Source of the DNA: Punica granatum
Lineage: Eukaryota; Streptophyta; Magnoliopsida; Myrtales; Lythraceae
DNA: 64,000 bases
Assembly: GCF_007655135.1 (NCBI RefSeq)
Contig: NC_045134.1
Coordinates: 3,120,982 to 3,184,981, forward strand
Direction: 5' to 3'
The notes under the pieces were generated by a model. It did not search any database. It worked only from the letters and a program-made list of their open reading frames with translations, and had not been told where the DNA came from. Made by a program: the position numbers and the translations under genes. Shown here piece by piece: positions 36,291 through 47,827 of this stretch (its first letter is position 1; the number at the start of each line of letters is the position of its first letter).

Positions 36291-38708
36291 CTAGGATGCG
36301 CTGCTGCTCTCGCTCGCTGAAATGGTGGGGCCCTGGGGTTTTGCGAGCCATGAGCCTTCACTGCTGAGGTCAAGTCCCTGTAATCGACCGATTGAATCTT
36401 GGTGCAACATCTCAGAGTAGGTGCGAAAGTGAGGATGGAACTGAGGCATGTGCATACCATGGGGTCCGCTCAGCCCTAGCTGCGAGTGGTGAGGGAAGAA
36501 GGAAGGCCGAGGACATGGAATGCTTTGCATTCCCAAGTTGTATGCTTCGGTCGGGGTTATCATTTCTCCTGTGGCGATTCTAAGCCTCTGAACTTCTTTT
36601 TGCAGAGCTTCATTCAAGGCTGAAAACAGGATGGAAGAAAAGAAAGCAAAATTGTAACCTTTTTTTTGAAATTTTAGGACTTATTTTCCCCTCTTTCGGT
36701 CAAGAGGAGATATGCTCAGAAGGCATTTCATTAACCTCAATGTCGTAAGAAAGAATTTTGCAAAGAGTCAGAGAACATGTATCATATTTCTTCCAAGTTT
36801 CAAACACGAACAAAGAACTGGGATGGTAATGAAAGGAGAGAATGAGTACGAAGCCTACCATCACGGAGCTGAGCTTGTTGTTCCATTGCTTGTAACCTAA
36901 GCTTAAGCTCCGTGTTTTCAGTACTCAAGCCTGATGTATCTCTCTGGAGAGCAAAAGGGAAGACAAAGACAGGCAGAGCAATAAAAACAGATGAGAAAGA
37001 CAGGCACAGGTCTGCAAGCATAAATACCTGAAATAGGGCGAGCTGATGAAACTCTGCTTCCCATGAATGAATACAATCACTGTAATTAGGAAAATACCTG
37101 AAATAGGGTGAACTGAGCAGAAAGGGTAGTCGCCTCTGTTTGAAGAGTCTGGACTTTTCTCTCGAGCTCCAACATATAACGGGCTTTTCTTTCCTTCGAC
37201 CGAGCAGCGGACTGTCGATTTGCAATAATCCTGTCAGAAGGGGAATATATAAATGAACACGCGATGCTGGGGAACAAAAGGATAATCCCTTCATTTAATT
37301 CTTTGGCTCATAATCGACAAACATAAAGGTTGTTCAGAGTTCAAAACAGCTCATTCCTGCACATTAATGAGGCATAATTTACCATGTGAATCGTAAAAAT
37401 AAATTTTCGCTAAGAAACAGTTTTCTCACAAGCTTTGACAGTTTCTGCAGTGCATGCCCTGGGCCTCCCTACTTTAGAAAAATGTTAGGATACTTATATT
37501 CACTCGAGTGGGTTTGATGATTGAGCAGCTTGACATATTTGTGTCAAGAAAATAAGCTAAAGATGCATCAATGACAGGCTACATCACAAATACAAGTATA
37601 ATTAGCTATTCAAGAATAAGCATCAAAGACAAACAAAAGTCACTTCAAAGACAAAATACACTACCGATACGAGACGTAAATATAATTAACTTAAAAGCTT
37701 CATCAAAATTCTTGCACAAGCACTATAAAGTGCCCCCATTCTTAAATTTTACATTCCCGGTCAAAATGCTCCACAGCCCATCAACTTCAATTATATAATC
37801 TCTACAGTTTAGGGGAAGCTTTGGACTTTTGAAGTTGCTTGACCATGTAATGCAAGCAAATCATCAATATGATCTTGAATCATTCTAATATGATCTTGAA
37901 GAATCATCAGCCAGTGATCAATGAATATAATGAAGACATCCATTTTCAAGGGAAAAACATTACTTTCGACACCATTACCCGATGATCAATGAATAGTATG
38001 AAGACATATCTTTCATGGAGTTTATCATAGACACTTCCACAGCTATTCGAAGTCTCAATCCTGAATCTGGTTACTACTCATGATGGAATCTGAAACTCGT
38101 GTGAACACTTTCGGGGACACATGATCCGAACATCCCAATTAAGGAAATGCGAGCAGTCTAAGCAGCATTCTGAATTGGCAAATCACGCGAATCACTTCTA
38201 CCATTCCATACTCGAATTTTACTTGCAGACTGGCTAAAGGAAAGACCTTTTGGCTCTGAAGATGAATGGCGATTAAGCTTTCCATTGACGGCGAAGCAAG
38301 AAATGCCCGAATGAGTACATAAAAACCTTACCTTTTTGCTCGTTTGGGATCGTTTGCCCACAGCTCGGCAAGCCTGTCAGGGGCCATGGCCTTCTTGGCC
38401 TCTATGCTCTCCAGCGCCGAGGACAACACCCCATCAACGGAGTTGCTGTACCGATGCCTCCCGGCGGCGGCCGCATAGCCGGGTTCCGGGTAGGCCGGAT
38501 CGCCGTCTTCGAGTCCGTCAGATCCGAAATTCTCGATGTCCATGTAGGTTCTCAGCAGCAGATCGTCGTCGTCGAACCTCCCGGAGGGCTCGCCCCCCAC
38601 TAGATCCAGGTCATCCGGCAGCCGGAAGCTGACCTCGGACTGCGCCCGCCGGTGGTGAAACGGCGGCGCCATTGGGCGTCCCCGGGCCGTACTGGGCAAA
38701 TCTTGCAT
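36291..38708 (-). CDS. group I bZIP transcription factor (VIP1/RF2a-like)
   Basis: Four exons (38332-38708, 37098-37230, 36859-36943, 36291-36619) join to 308 codons (307 residues). The basic region is [17 protein letters not shown]; the invariant N-x7-R spacing is present but with Lys in place of Arg (Asn130, Lys138), the hallmark of group I. A leucine zipper follows ([19 protein letters not shown]..., then [36 protein letters not shown]). The N terminus has an acidic Asp-rich patch and [14 protein letters not shown], an RxxS site that in this group can bind 14-3-3 when phosphorylated. The C terminus is rich in Pro/Ser/His. It probably acts in the nucleus in osmotic, touch or growth responses, by family analogy. 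Confidence 0.93.
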
Positions 38709-39192
38709 TGCTTCTTTCTTCTTCCTCTGCTTCTCTCCTTATTTCAGTGTTGACTTTCGATTCTTTGACCTCTCTCTCTCTCTCTCTCCCCTCTCACTGT
38801 TCCACTGAGTTTTGTAACCTAAAGATTCAAGAAGTGGATGAATCCACATGGGGCACGACATTGTTTAATTGGCAGCACATGAATCATTTTTTACTGATTT
38901 GATTAATCACCGTTTTAACTGCTATTATCGAAAGATTAATCCTTGAAAATGATTTTCCTGCCGAAAGAAAATCCGATAACTCGCGTTGATAGTATGGCTG
39001 AGGCCGTTAACTTAGTCGGGAAGACCCGATATAATTATATGTTTGCTTTGTCATGGATGTTGTGTTGTACTAGAGGCCTGCTCTTTCCCATAACTGAAGA
39101 GATTTCGGGTTTGATTCAAATATGAAATTAACGACCGACAGTAGTCGGGGATAACAGGATGAAGAGCAAGAACTTGTCTTCCCACATGAATC
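38709..39192. other. gap between bZIP start and CML stop
   Basis: It should carry the bZIP promoter and leader (CT-rich with a (TC)n tract at 38773-38790) and the CML 3' UTR. No gene. Confidence 0.5.
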
Positions 39193-39687
39193 TCAACCCC
39201 AAGAATTGTCAAAAGCTGCAGATGTGATGGCCTGCGCAAACTCCTGGAAGTTAATGCACCCGTCGCCGTCTGTGTCTGCCTCCCGGATCATCCCCGTCAG
39301 CTCTTCTGCGGTTAGCGCGTGTCCCAGCTTGGCCATTGAGTGTGCAAGCTCAGCGGCTGTGATGTAGCCATTCCCGTCCCGGTCGAACATCTTGAAGATC
39401 CGCCTCAGCTGGTCCTCTGAGTAAGGGCACTTCGAGGTTACGAGGTCTGGCTCTACCAGGGCCACAAACTCTGAGAACTCTATGAGCCCGTTGCTGTTCC
39501 TGTCGGCCCTCTGGATCAGGGCCTCGAGCTGGTCAGGGCTGGGTTTCAGGCCCAATGACCGAAGGAGGGACCCGAGCTCAAGTTGGGTCAGGCTTCCATC
39601 CTTGTTCCGATCAAAAGACCGGAATATCTCCCTCAGCTCCGTGAGCTGCTCGTCATCTAGCTTTACGGCGGGTTCTTTCCCACTCAT
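39193..39687 (-). CDS. calmodulin-like protein, CML15/16 type
   Basis: This is a 164-residue calcium sensor from a single exon, as usual for CMLs. It has four complete EF-hand loops: DRNKDGSLTQLE, DRNSNGLIEFSE, DRDGNGYITAAE and DTDGDGCINFQE. Each has Gly at position 6 and Glu at position 12, so all should bind calcium. The linker FVALVEPDLV and the tail AITSAAFDNSWG match the CML15/16/18 subgroup. MSGKEP is taken as the start; a longer frame (to 39750) adds a non-conserved Cys-rich leader with no family support. No Cys prenylation box or transmembrane segment is present, so it is soluble. Confidence 0.93.
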   Translation of the reverse strand: MSGKEPAVKLDDEQLTELREIFRSFDRNKDGSLTQLELGSLLRSLGLKPSPDQLEALIQRADRNSNGLIEFSEFVALVEPDLVTSKCPYSEDQLRRIFKMFDRDGNGYITAAELAHSMAKLGHALTAEELTGMIREADTDGDGCINFQEFAQAITSAAFDNSWG

Positions 39688-40304
39688 GTTGCAGCAGCAG
39701 GAGGGCAAAGTATATTCGATAAGGACCGCGTTATCAAATCCGGAAACCAAAAACTCCCTCTGCTCATGTAATTGTGATCAATGACGAAGCCGGGATTCCA
39801 GAACAGTGAGCAGTGGACCAGATCGATCGTGTCACGAGGGGAGGGCGGTCGAGGAATAGTCTTCCTTTCAATGTGTTGCAGTTCGATCGAGATTCAAGAC
39901 GGAGCAGCTGTCGATGCAGACGATGAGCTTCCTCTCCGTGAGGATAGCTTTTGAGTACAAATCCATGGGCTTGATCTTGACCCTCACAGATTGGTCTCTT
40001 GCAGGATTATAGGATCTATGGTAGACTAATACTTGCCCATAGGAAATTATTAGGAATTTTTGTTATATTTTGCCGTTAATTTCACCTAATCGCGAAAAAT
40101 ACAAAACAAATAAATAAATGAGACGTCAGTTGTATGTTTGATGTTTAAGTATTAGTACTTTGGAACTCATCTACTATCATTTTTATATAGCCCATATACA
40201 TCATGTTCAGTCTAACCATCTCGTTTTATTGAGCTCCGGCGAAGATACAGCATGGTCACGATTTCACCCATTACATAGGGAGAGGTTTGGACGGACACCG
40301 TTCG

Positions 40305-42300
40305 ACTTGCTTCGGCTTTTTCTAGCCATCTCCTTAAGTTTCTTTTGATCTAATACTGGAGTTGTTGGGGTGTTTAGGAGATTAAGTGAGAAAACATCCC
40401 CCCCCCCCCCCCCCCCCCCCCCCGGTAAGCAAGGTTTCTCGATCCCTCAAGCCGATGACCCTATATTTCTATTTGAGATCATATCACGCTGTGATCAATG
40501 GAAAAATTCATTCGAGATCAAGTCCCCTCAAGCTGATGAATCTATAATATTTCATGGACCTCAAACTTCTCTAAACATTTGATACATTGGAATTGAATAG
40601 AAAGAAATGAAAAGAGTTCTATAAATTGAAATATAATTAGATTGAGACTTGAGAGAATATATACTATTAATTATATTGAATTTTAGCATATAAATGAGTG
40701 TATTTAAAAAATCAAGATCTTTATCAAAATGTGTGTGTATATATAGATATAGGAGCATAAAAGAAAATATATGATACTTGTATGAAAATTAGTTGGAATG
40801 ATGGAATGACCATTATTAACTAATTTTTATGAATGAATGATCATTCCATTTATAGTTTAAAAAAAAATTATCAAAGTGGAATATGTTTTGTAATTAAAAA
40901 GGTGTCATTTTTTTTCAACACAACATAGCGAGCAAATGGAGTGAAATGAGAGGACATTCATTTCGGTGTACCAAACGCAATCGAATAGTCGTGATTCTCG
41001 ATCAACACAGTTTCTAGCTTAGCTTTCCTTGTTGTCTACCCCCCTGAAACTGAAATCAGTGCCGCCCAAGTTTGTACGAAGTGAAGTGGGAGCTGTACCA
41101 TGACCTACATGTCATGCGATAAAATTTTCCTTCATGCTTATCAAATTCCAGAGTTAACTTTTAAACTCTTACGAGTTTACGGGATGAAAATCAGTAGTCT
41201 CTGGTATAACCTCCAATAAAATAAAAAAGTGAAGTCCATAAACACTCGAGTAAACTCTTTTAGATTCGATAAACTCCAAGAGTCCATCGAATGTACTTTC
41301 TTGTTGAAAGATAGAAAAAACATATCAGAGTTCACTAAAACATATCAGAGTTCCATTAGCACATTTTATAATTTCAAAATCGAAAAGAGAAGAATGCCCC
41401 GGTTCTTTCCTTTTTAGTTTAGTTCTTCGCAAGTCTCATCCCTTCCTACTATTGGAAAAAGAAAAGATCTTCCTCCTTTCCAAGTGTTTTGTTCTCACAT
41501 ATTTTTTTAATCATATGTAAAGCTCAATTGACGTCGATTTTTTTTTTTTTGAATACTAGTAGTAGTAGTTTTATATGGAGTTGAAATTTAGTTGGTTTAA
41601 AGTGTGTTTAAAATTTTCTCCTTCTTTTTTGTAAAGTATACGTATAATGGTGTATATATATGGTTATGATACCTAGAGTTGCATGGTTTTATACGTTTTA
41701 CGAGTTTATGAATCGAGTTTATAAACTTCCTATAAAATCCACGTAAGACTCTCAAATTTAACAACCTTGTTATTCGTATGTTCTCAAGCAAACGCACGAA
41801 TTATGAGATCAAAACTATTCCATTCATATTTATGAATGAGCTTGCTTTTCTAGCCCTTCTCCTAAAGTTTATTGTGACCTAATATTGATGGATTTGTTGT
41901 GATTGTTATTAGAGTAGGTCAGGAAAAGAAAAAACAACGGGTACCGGAAGCATGTTGCCTGATTAGGACATAATACTCACGCTTTTCCGATTCAAGGCGG
42001 TGCCATATGTTTCGTCTTCTCGAGCCAACTGCCCCATAGAGAAATATGAGATCCTATCATGACACAGCCAGTGAAAAACAGATGTTCTATATTGAGTCTA
42101 CTTCAGACAAATCAATGATAATATTTCCACGGGCCAGACTTCCATAACTATGATCAATTGGCATGTTTTGAGTCTTGACACGGGGTCCAGCTTCGCTTTC
42201 CATGGTGTCTAATTCGGAAACTGATTCCGCCCAAGTTTGTAAGAATGGACTAGGCATGATCTCCATGTCATGTGGCGTTCTTTTCCTTCACAAGCCATAC
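40305..42300. repeat. pair of diverged direct duplicates
   Basis: Two collinear matches are seen. About 40305-40375 (GACTTGCTTCGGCTTTTTCTAG, then CTCCTTAAGTTT, CTAATACTGGAG) resembles about 41838-41905. About 41010-41140 (GCTTAGCTTTCC, GCCGCCCAAGTTTGTA, CATGTCATGCG) resembles about 42188-42295. The order is kept, so an older local duplication followed by indels is likely. No coding frame is conserved. Confidence 0.6.
40398..40423. repeat. 26-base C homopolymer
   Basis: An uninterrupted run of 26 C lies between ACAT and GGTAAGC. Such tracts are rare in plant nuclear DNA and easily miscounted in assemblies. The G-rich complement can form quadruplex structures. Confidence 0.9.
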
Positions 42301-43665
42301 AGGTAGAGGTCTATTAGTATTTTCACATATGTGGCCACAAAACTCACCATCACATTAATTTCCATGGAAAAAAATTCTGAATAGTCTTGTGGAAAAAACA
42401 ATTATGAGGGCCAAACCAGTCCCTTCATCTTCATTTCAGTCTTCATTTTTTTTTTGGTCCGATTATGAGGTGTTATTATCCTATAAGCTGAGATTAATCA
42501 TTGCTCAGATGTCGTCTTGACCCTGGCCACGAGGTATCTCTTGTGGATCTCATCCCCTGCACTGCAAATAAAGTCTTAGAATACATGTACCAACTACATC
42601 ACATCTCGTTATTTTTCAATCTTATATAATGTAATGAGCTTTATCAGAAACAGTGTTCATCATAATATCATATTATCTTTAATTATGAGCACTAAGATTG
42701 GATGTTGCCTTTAAGCATCCAAAGCCAACCATTGGCCATAGGCAAGAGAACATGAATTTAATTACTTTGCCTTTTCAAACATGGAAGAGTGATGGAGTGG
42801 GAGAAGGATTTGGTGCTTGGGAATAAGCATTTCTTCCTCTCTTCTCCCCTTGATTTCCATAAAGAACACACTGGTAATTGTGATTAGTTGGGATCAGGTT
42901 CCCAAAATCAAAATTCCCATTACCCTTTATCTATCAACTTATTGATTCCCAAGTTCTCAATCCTTATTTTCGCCATCTCCTCCGATAATCTTCGAGAATA
43001 TCTGAAGGTACACACGATGTAGTGGATATAACCATTTACATTTCAGAATTCATGTAAGGCTCGTCTTTATGCTCCGTACATGTTTTGTGCAATCTGATCG
43101 CTCCAATTCTAAAGTAGTTCTGTTTGGTTTCCGGCTTGCGATGATTACGAATTGAAAAGATATCCCAAGCAAAGCTCCTCAAAACAGCCTATTTTTAGAC
43201 TGTTTCAGCTTCTTCTCATAAAGGCTTTAGAAAGCTCCTCTGTTCACCATTTCCGTTCCCCTGTTCTCAGGTTTCCCTCTTCAGTGATCTCCCAACCTTT
43301 CTTTGATCTTGTGGAAGACGCAGCAGAGCTTCAAGAAATTCTCATGGCGTCCATGGCAGAGCTGTAAGTACCTCCAAGTCCAAGCAGAAGGCACTGCAAG
43401 CTGCAGACTCCACCTGTCACAATAGCTCATCAAGAACAACTGAAACTGAAGAGCGTACCAGGGTCTGAGTTTGATCATTTCTCGACAGACATGAATTTCC
43501 TCCTCTCCATCTCCTTCGTGGTCCGATTCTGCACCGACGAGCATGAGCCGTCCTGCACCGGGGAATTGACCGGGCGGTTCTTGCATTGATTAGCTCCCGG
43601 TACGAATCATTCATCAGGTTTGTCCTGTACATATTGGGTTGTTATTCTTTCTCCTGCGGATTTAA

Positions 43666-44250
43666 ATGGCGACGTTACCTTTTGCTCACCGTCCGCATCG
43701 GCTACTGCTCGATACTGGATCGAACCCACCACCGGAGGTTCACGGCGACAGGCCACGCGGCCATTATGGCAACGAGGCCAGCTTCGACTCGAATATGGTG
43801 ATCATCCTCGCAGCACTTCTCTGCGCCTTGATCTGCGCCCTGGGGTTGAACTCGATCGTCCGTTGCGCCCTCAGGTGCAGCCGCAGGTTCAGTCTTGAAA
43901 CCAGTGATCGAGCCACTGCCCGAATGACAGCTACGGGGCTGAAGAAGAGTGCCCTCCGCCGCATCCCCGTGTCAGTGCACCGAACCGGCCTAGGCATCCC
44001 TGCAGCAGCAACCGCGACGGACTGCCCAATCTGCCTTGGGGAGTTTGAGGATGGAGAGAAGGTCCGGGTCCTGCCCAGGTGCCACCACAGGTTCCACATC
44101 GGGTGCATCGACACTTGGCTAGTCTCGCACTCCTCCTGCCCTACCTGCCGCCAATCCGTCCTCGAGCATGCCCCGCCACCAATCGTTTCTGATGCCACGG
44201 TAAACCCGTTAACAGAAATTCCAGTAACTGCAGAATCCGAGTTGGGCTGA
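43666..44250 (+). CDS. ATL-family RING-H2 E3 ubiquitin ligase
   Basis: This is an intronless 194-residue protein, as typical for ATLs. It has one N-terminal transmembrane segment (about residues 44-67, MVIILAALLCALICALGLNS). A basic stretch and a degenerate GLD-like region (TGLKKSALRRIP) follow. The RING-H2 is CPICLGEFEDGEKVRVLP, CHHRFHIGCIDTWL and SSCPTCR, with the Pro before the third Cys-pair residue and the Trp three residues after the sixth ligand, all expected in ATLs. It should be a membrane-anchored ligase recruiting E2 enzymes. Upstream in-frame alternatives are weak; MATLP is chosen because the TM segment then sits near the N terminus. Confidence 0.92.
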   Translation: MATLPFAHRPHRLLLDTGSNPPPEVHGDRPRGHYGNEASFDSNMVIILAALLCALICALGLNSIVRCALRCSRRFSLETSDRATARMTATGLKKSALRRIPVSVHRTGLGIPAAATATDCPICLGEFEDGEKVRVLPRCHHRFHIGCIDTWLVSHSSCPTCRQSVLEHAPPPIVSDATVNPLTEIPVTAESELG

Positions 44251-47200
44251 TGATCAAGCGTGACAGGTGATTGATTGATCAGTTTTTATTTGAGAATCCG
44301 AAGGAATTTTTCACATATCTTTCCGGACAAGATCGTGTATTAAAACCTTACTGGAACAGTACCAGCAGAGCAATGTATAAATTACGTTTTCAGCTTTCAC
44401 CTGCAATGCTGTTGATGGCAATGTTGAATGTCTATGAGGATATCTATTTCTTCTGGGGAAAATGTTGATTGCTTTATGTCTTCAAGGTTTTCAACGACAA
44501 CAAATTGTATAGAATGTTTTTTTTCAGAAGTTGTTCATGGCATATATAGTCTTGATTCATCGAAATGTTTTGCATTAGGATCGGACCGATTGGTTCGGGG
44601 ATTTTTCCATTATCAGACATTATCCATCGTAATCAAGAACTTTCTACTTCAAGGAAGAATCAGTTGAATTGTCAATTTTTATAGGGTTTGAGAGATATCT
44701 ATTTAGCAATCATCCAAATTTTCCCTGTAATCTGCCATTTTTTGTTAGTTGGCTCTCAAGTCGAATTTGAGACGATGATCATCGAGTTATGAAGAAATTA
44801 CTATATCAATCGAGAGACCAAGTCCACTGACACTTCCTCCTCTTACCAAATCCGCCCATCATAGGAACCGTCACAGCCTTCCTTAATTTCCTGCCTGATT
44901 TGGTGGAAACTCCTATCTTATTTCACGGTTACGGTACCTGAAGCCTCATCATCGTCCCCCGCTCCAAATGGCGTCGACGGGAAACATATAGCCATGGAGT
45001 ACGGTAGAATTTTCCGTGATTTGATGGGCGTAACAACTCAAGGAATCATCAATTGCTGGGGCTCACAAGGAAAGAATGGAATCAAATTAAGGAAGTCTTG
45101 CCAATTTCCTGGTGGGGTCTTCTCGGCCCACAGCTTAGGAATTTCACCATCGCACCTGTCTGGTTTGTGTCTTCGACAAAGCATAATAATTTGTCAGCAT
45201 TTTGGTCCACATCCTTTCCATAGCCATAATTGATCTGTATATATCTTTCTTTTCAAGATTTTTCCTTGATTCGCAAGATTGCGGGAGAGAATATATGTGT
45301 CTCCTATGTCGTTATGGATAATCTCAACTCACAATCGGTTTCGGAAGCAGTTTTATTCCCGTATAAAACTTCATTCCCTTTGTAAACTTTAGGTCTAATC
45401 CAATTCAAGATACTTCGCATATTTCACATTTCAATATATATATATATATTCTAATCGACGTGCACTCTTACATCAGTAATAGCTCTACTATCCTTACACC
45501 GTAATGAGTATTGGGATACAAGACGTGCTAAATAAATCATATAACTACACATAAAGCGATTTCTGCAGTAATTTTGAGCCACATGGGCACGTAGGATATA
45601 ATATGCATGAAAGGGGAGAGTACAAAACAAAACCTCCAACTTAAGATAAAATTGGAGTATATGGTGATCCCGTTTCCACACATACGATCGTTTGGGACAA
45701 TATGACCTATCACTAGTAGGAATGGATTGGACGATTTGCCAAATGAGACAAGAATTAAACATCGTACATTGACGCATGTACAGTTGGACGTACAGATGAG
45801 ACTGATATATATGATCGGACACATAATTTTTGTCCTTGCAATTTTTCATGCAATTTGGAGAACCTTATCACCAAAGTGGCTAATTAAAAAAGCCAAAAGG
45901 AATCTGAATACCATCGCGTATGCAATGATTCCTAAGTGGGGGAATAATTTGAATCAAGAACCTTATAGAAATGTCATGAGACTGCTTGATGGGCCTAATA
46001 AGAGACGATCAAGAGAGTTCAACTGGGTAGTATATGTGACCAGAGGAGGAGAAGAGGACGAAGAAGGAACCCCGGCCCACTAAGAATGAAGATGAAAAGG
46101 AAAACAGTAACAACAGGAAGTCATGGCAGCCGGGGCCTCACGACCGGAATACAACTCGTCGGGGGCAAGGGCCGTCCTAGTGACCCGAAACACCAAACCA
46201 ATGCACGGAGCAAAGCGCCCATACTACAGCGATGTGCCCCCGAGGAGTTGATCACCCTGGCAGAGAGGAAGGGCACAGGACGCAAATGAATCATCCGCCC
46301 ATTGCCCCCTGGTTGGACCGTGTATATGCTGCACATCTTTCACTTATATATTTGGTGATGAGTGCGTCTCAAAAATGAGAAAGAAGAGGTGGAATCGTAC
46401 CTCCTACAGGCATGATCCCCAAGAACTGGAAATAATCTCATTCATTACATCATTATGTATTATGAACAGTGGATAACAATAATTATTGAAATAAAAAAAA
46501 ATGCAAAATTCGTGTTTTATCTATTGGTGCTTAATGATCGTAAATTTTTCACACATCTTTGTAATTTGAATTTTACATAACCTACAGAATGTTTCATCTA
46601 TCAATTGAACTTTCAATAATAATAATTATTTTTTAAGAAAAAAATTATTTTTTCAATAATTTACCGAGGGAAGAATTCCTCAGTAAATTAAAAAGTATGA
46701 ATTTTTTAATAAAAAGTTAAAAAAATAAAATATCAAATGAGAAAATTAATATTTGTTTTACAATAATAATTGTAGAGATATATATCACATATAAATTATA
46801 TTTCTTGAAGAGAATATTATCTTGTAAGTTAAATATAAAATTAATTTAATTTAGGATTGAAAGTATCATATATTTATAGTAACTATGAAATTAATTAATT
46901 TGAATATTTAAAATTTTGAGTTTTTGAAAAAATATATATAAATATAATGTTTACGCTTGGAGCGCATAAACATTATAATTAAGATTATATTTACCCTCAG
47001 AGTGCGAGTCATAAATAGATGCATTTTATAATTACTTAACATTTTCATATTGTACATGAAAAGTTAAATAAAAAAAAGAGAATGAATGAAAAAAATAGTA
47101 TTAGAAGTAAAACTTCAAAATAAATAGTAGTGGAAAGCATGTTCGAACACGTAAGGGAGAGTTTATAAAATTCTCAATTATGTTACTTTAAAATCTATTT

Positions 47201-47827
47201 AGATAGGTCAAGTAAACGATGTGGTTATGTTCAATTAAATATCACGTGCATTATACATATAAATAATGTTGAATTTATTATTAAATGTATATATTATCAA
47301 TGCAAATTTGTTAATATTACAAGTTTTTGGTTTTTTTTAAATGAAAATGTAAAGACAAGTCATACAAATATAACTAAGTGTGGAGAAATAACAAGAATAA
47401 TGCTCGTAGCTCAACGGTTAAGGAAATGGCACGAGGGATGGGCAGATGGGGGTGCGAGGTCTTGGGTTTGAAACTTCAAAAATGCAAGAAAAATATGAGA
47501 GAGATGGGAGGTGATAGGAGAAAGAGGAATAAATCCCTCGGTAATGAAAATCTGTCATTTTTTTTTGGATTTACCAAGGGATCCGCTCCTCGGTAATCCC
47601 AGTATTCTTAATAGTGTAAATGAAGTAAATAGATGTGTGTATGTGATTAAAAACACGAATGAATTAGAATTTTTCTAAATACATTGAACATATAAAAGTG
47701 GCTAGATTCATTGAAAGGATAGAGCACAACATTTAAATATGTCTAAATTCATAGAAAGTGTAAACTTGAAATAATGAAAAATCAAGACACGCTTCATTTG
47801 TTGAGCTTTGCATTTTAATGATGATAT
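44251..47827. other. intergenic DNA, no supported gene
   Basis: Short frames occur around 45.45-46.3 kb, one of 118 residues (45727-46083, with a hydrophobic stretch IGHIIFVLAIFHAIW), but none has family resemblance or splice support. 46.4-47.4 kb is strongly AT-rich. The SINE-like element at 47.4 kb is listed separately. Confidence 0.45.
47396..47600 (+). mobile_element. SINE-like / tRNA-derived element
   Basis: TAGCTCAACGG (47407-47417) resembles a tRNA A box and GGGTTTGAAACTT (47464-47476) a mutated B box, about 50 bp apart, as in Pol III-driven SINEs. The downstream part ends in a T-rich stretch. It is not a functional tRNA: no cloverleaf with proper acceptor pairing could be drawn. Confidence 0.4.

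Larger units (their letters stand above)
39780..43150. other. repeat-rich intergenic DNA
   Basis: No supported gene. It holds a 26-base C homopolymer (40398-40423) and a direct duplication of about 1.1-1.5 kb spacing (see separate entry). It also holds short T-runs and the region before the ATL gene. Confidence 0.5.

Noticed and set aside
45727..46289. frames of 118 and 67 residues
   Set aside because: Not recognised, no conserved motif, different frames with no joining introns.
47396..47480. possible true tRNA gene
   Set aside because: A/B-box-like words only; acceptor and anticodon stems do not pair, and the B box is mutated.
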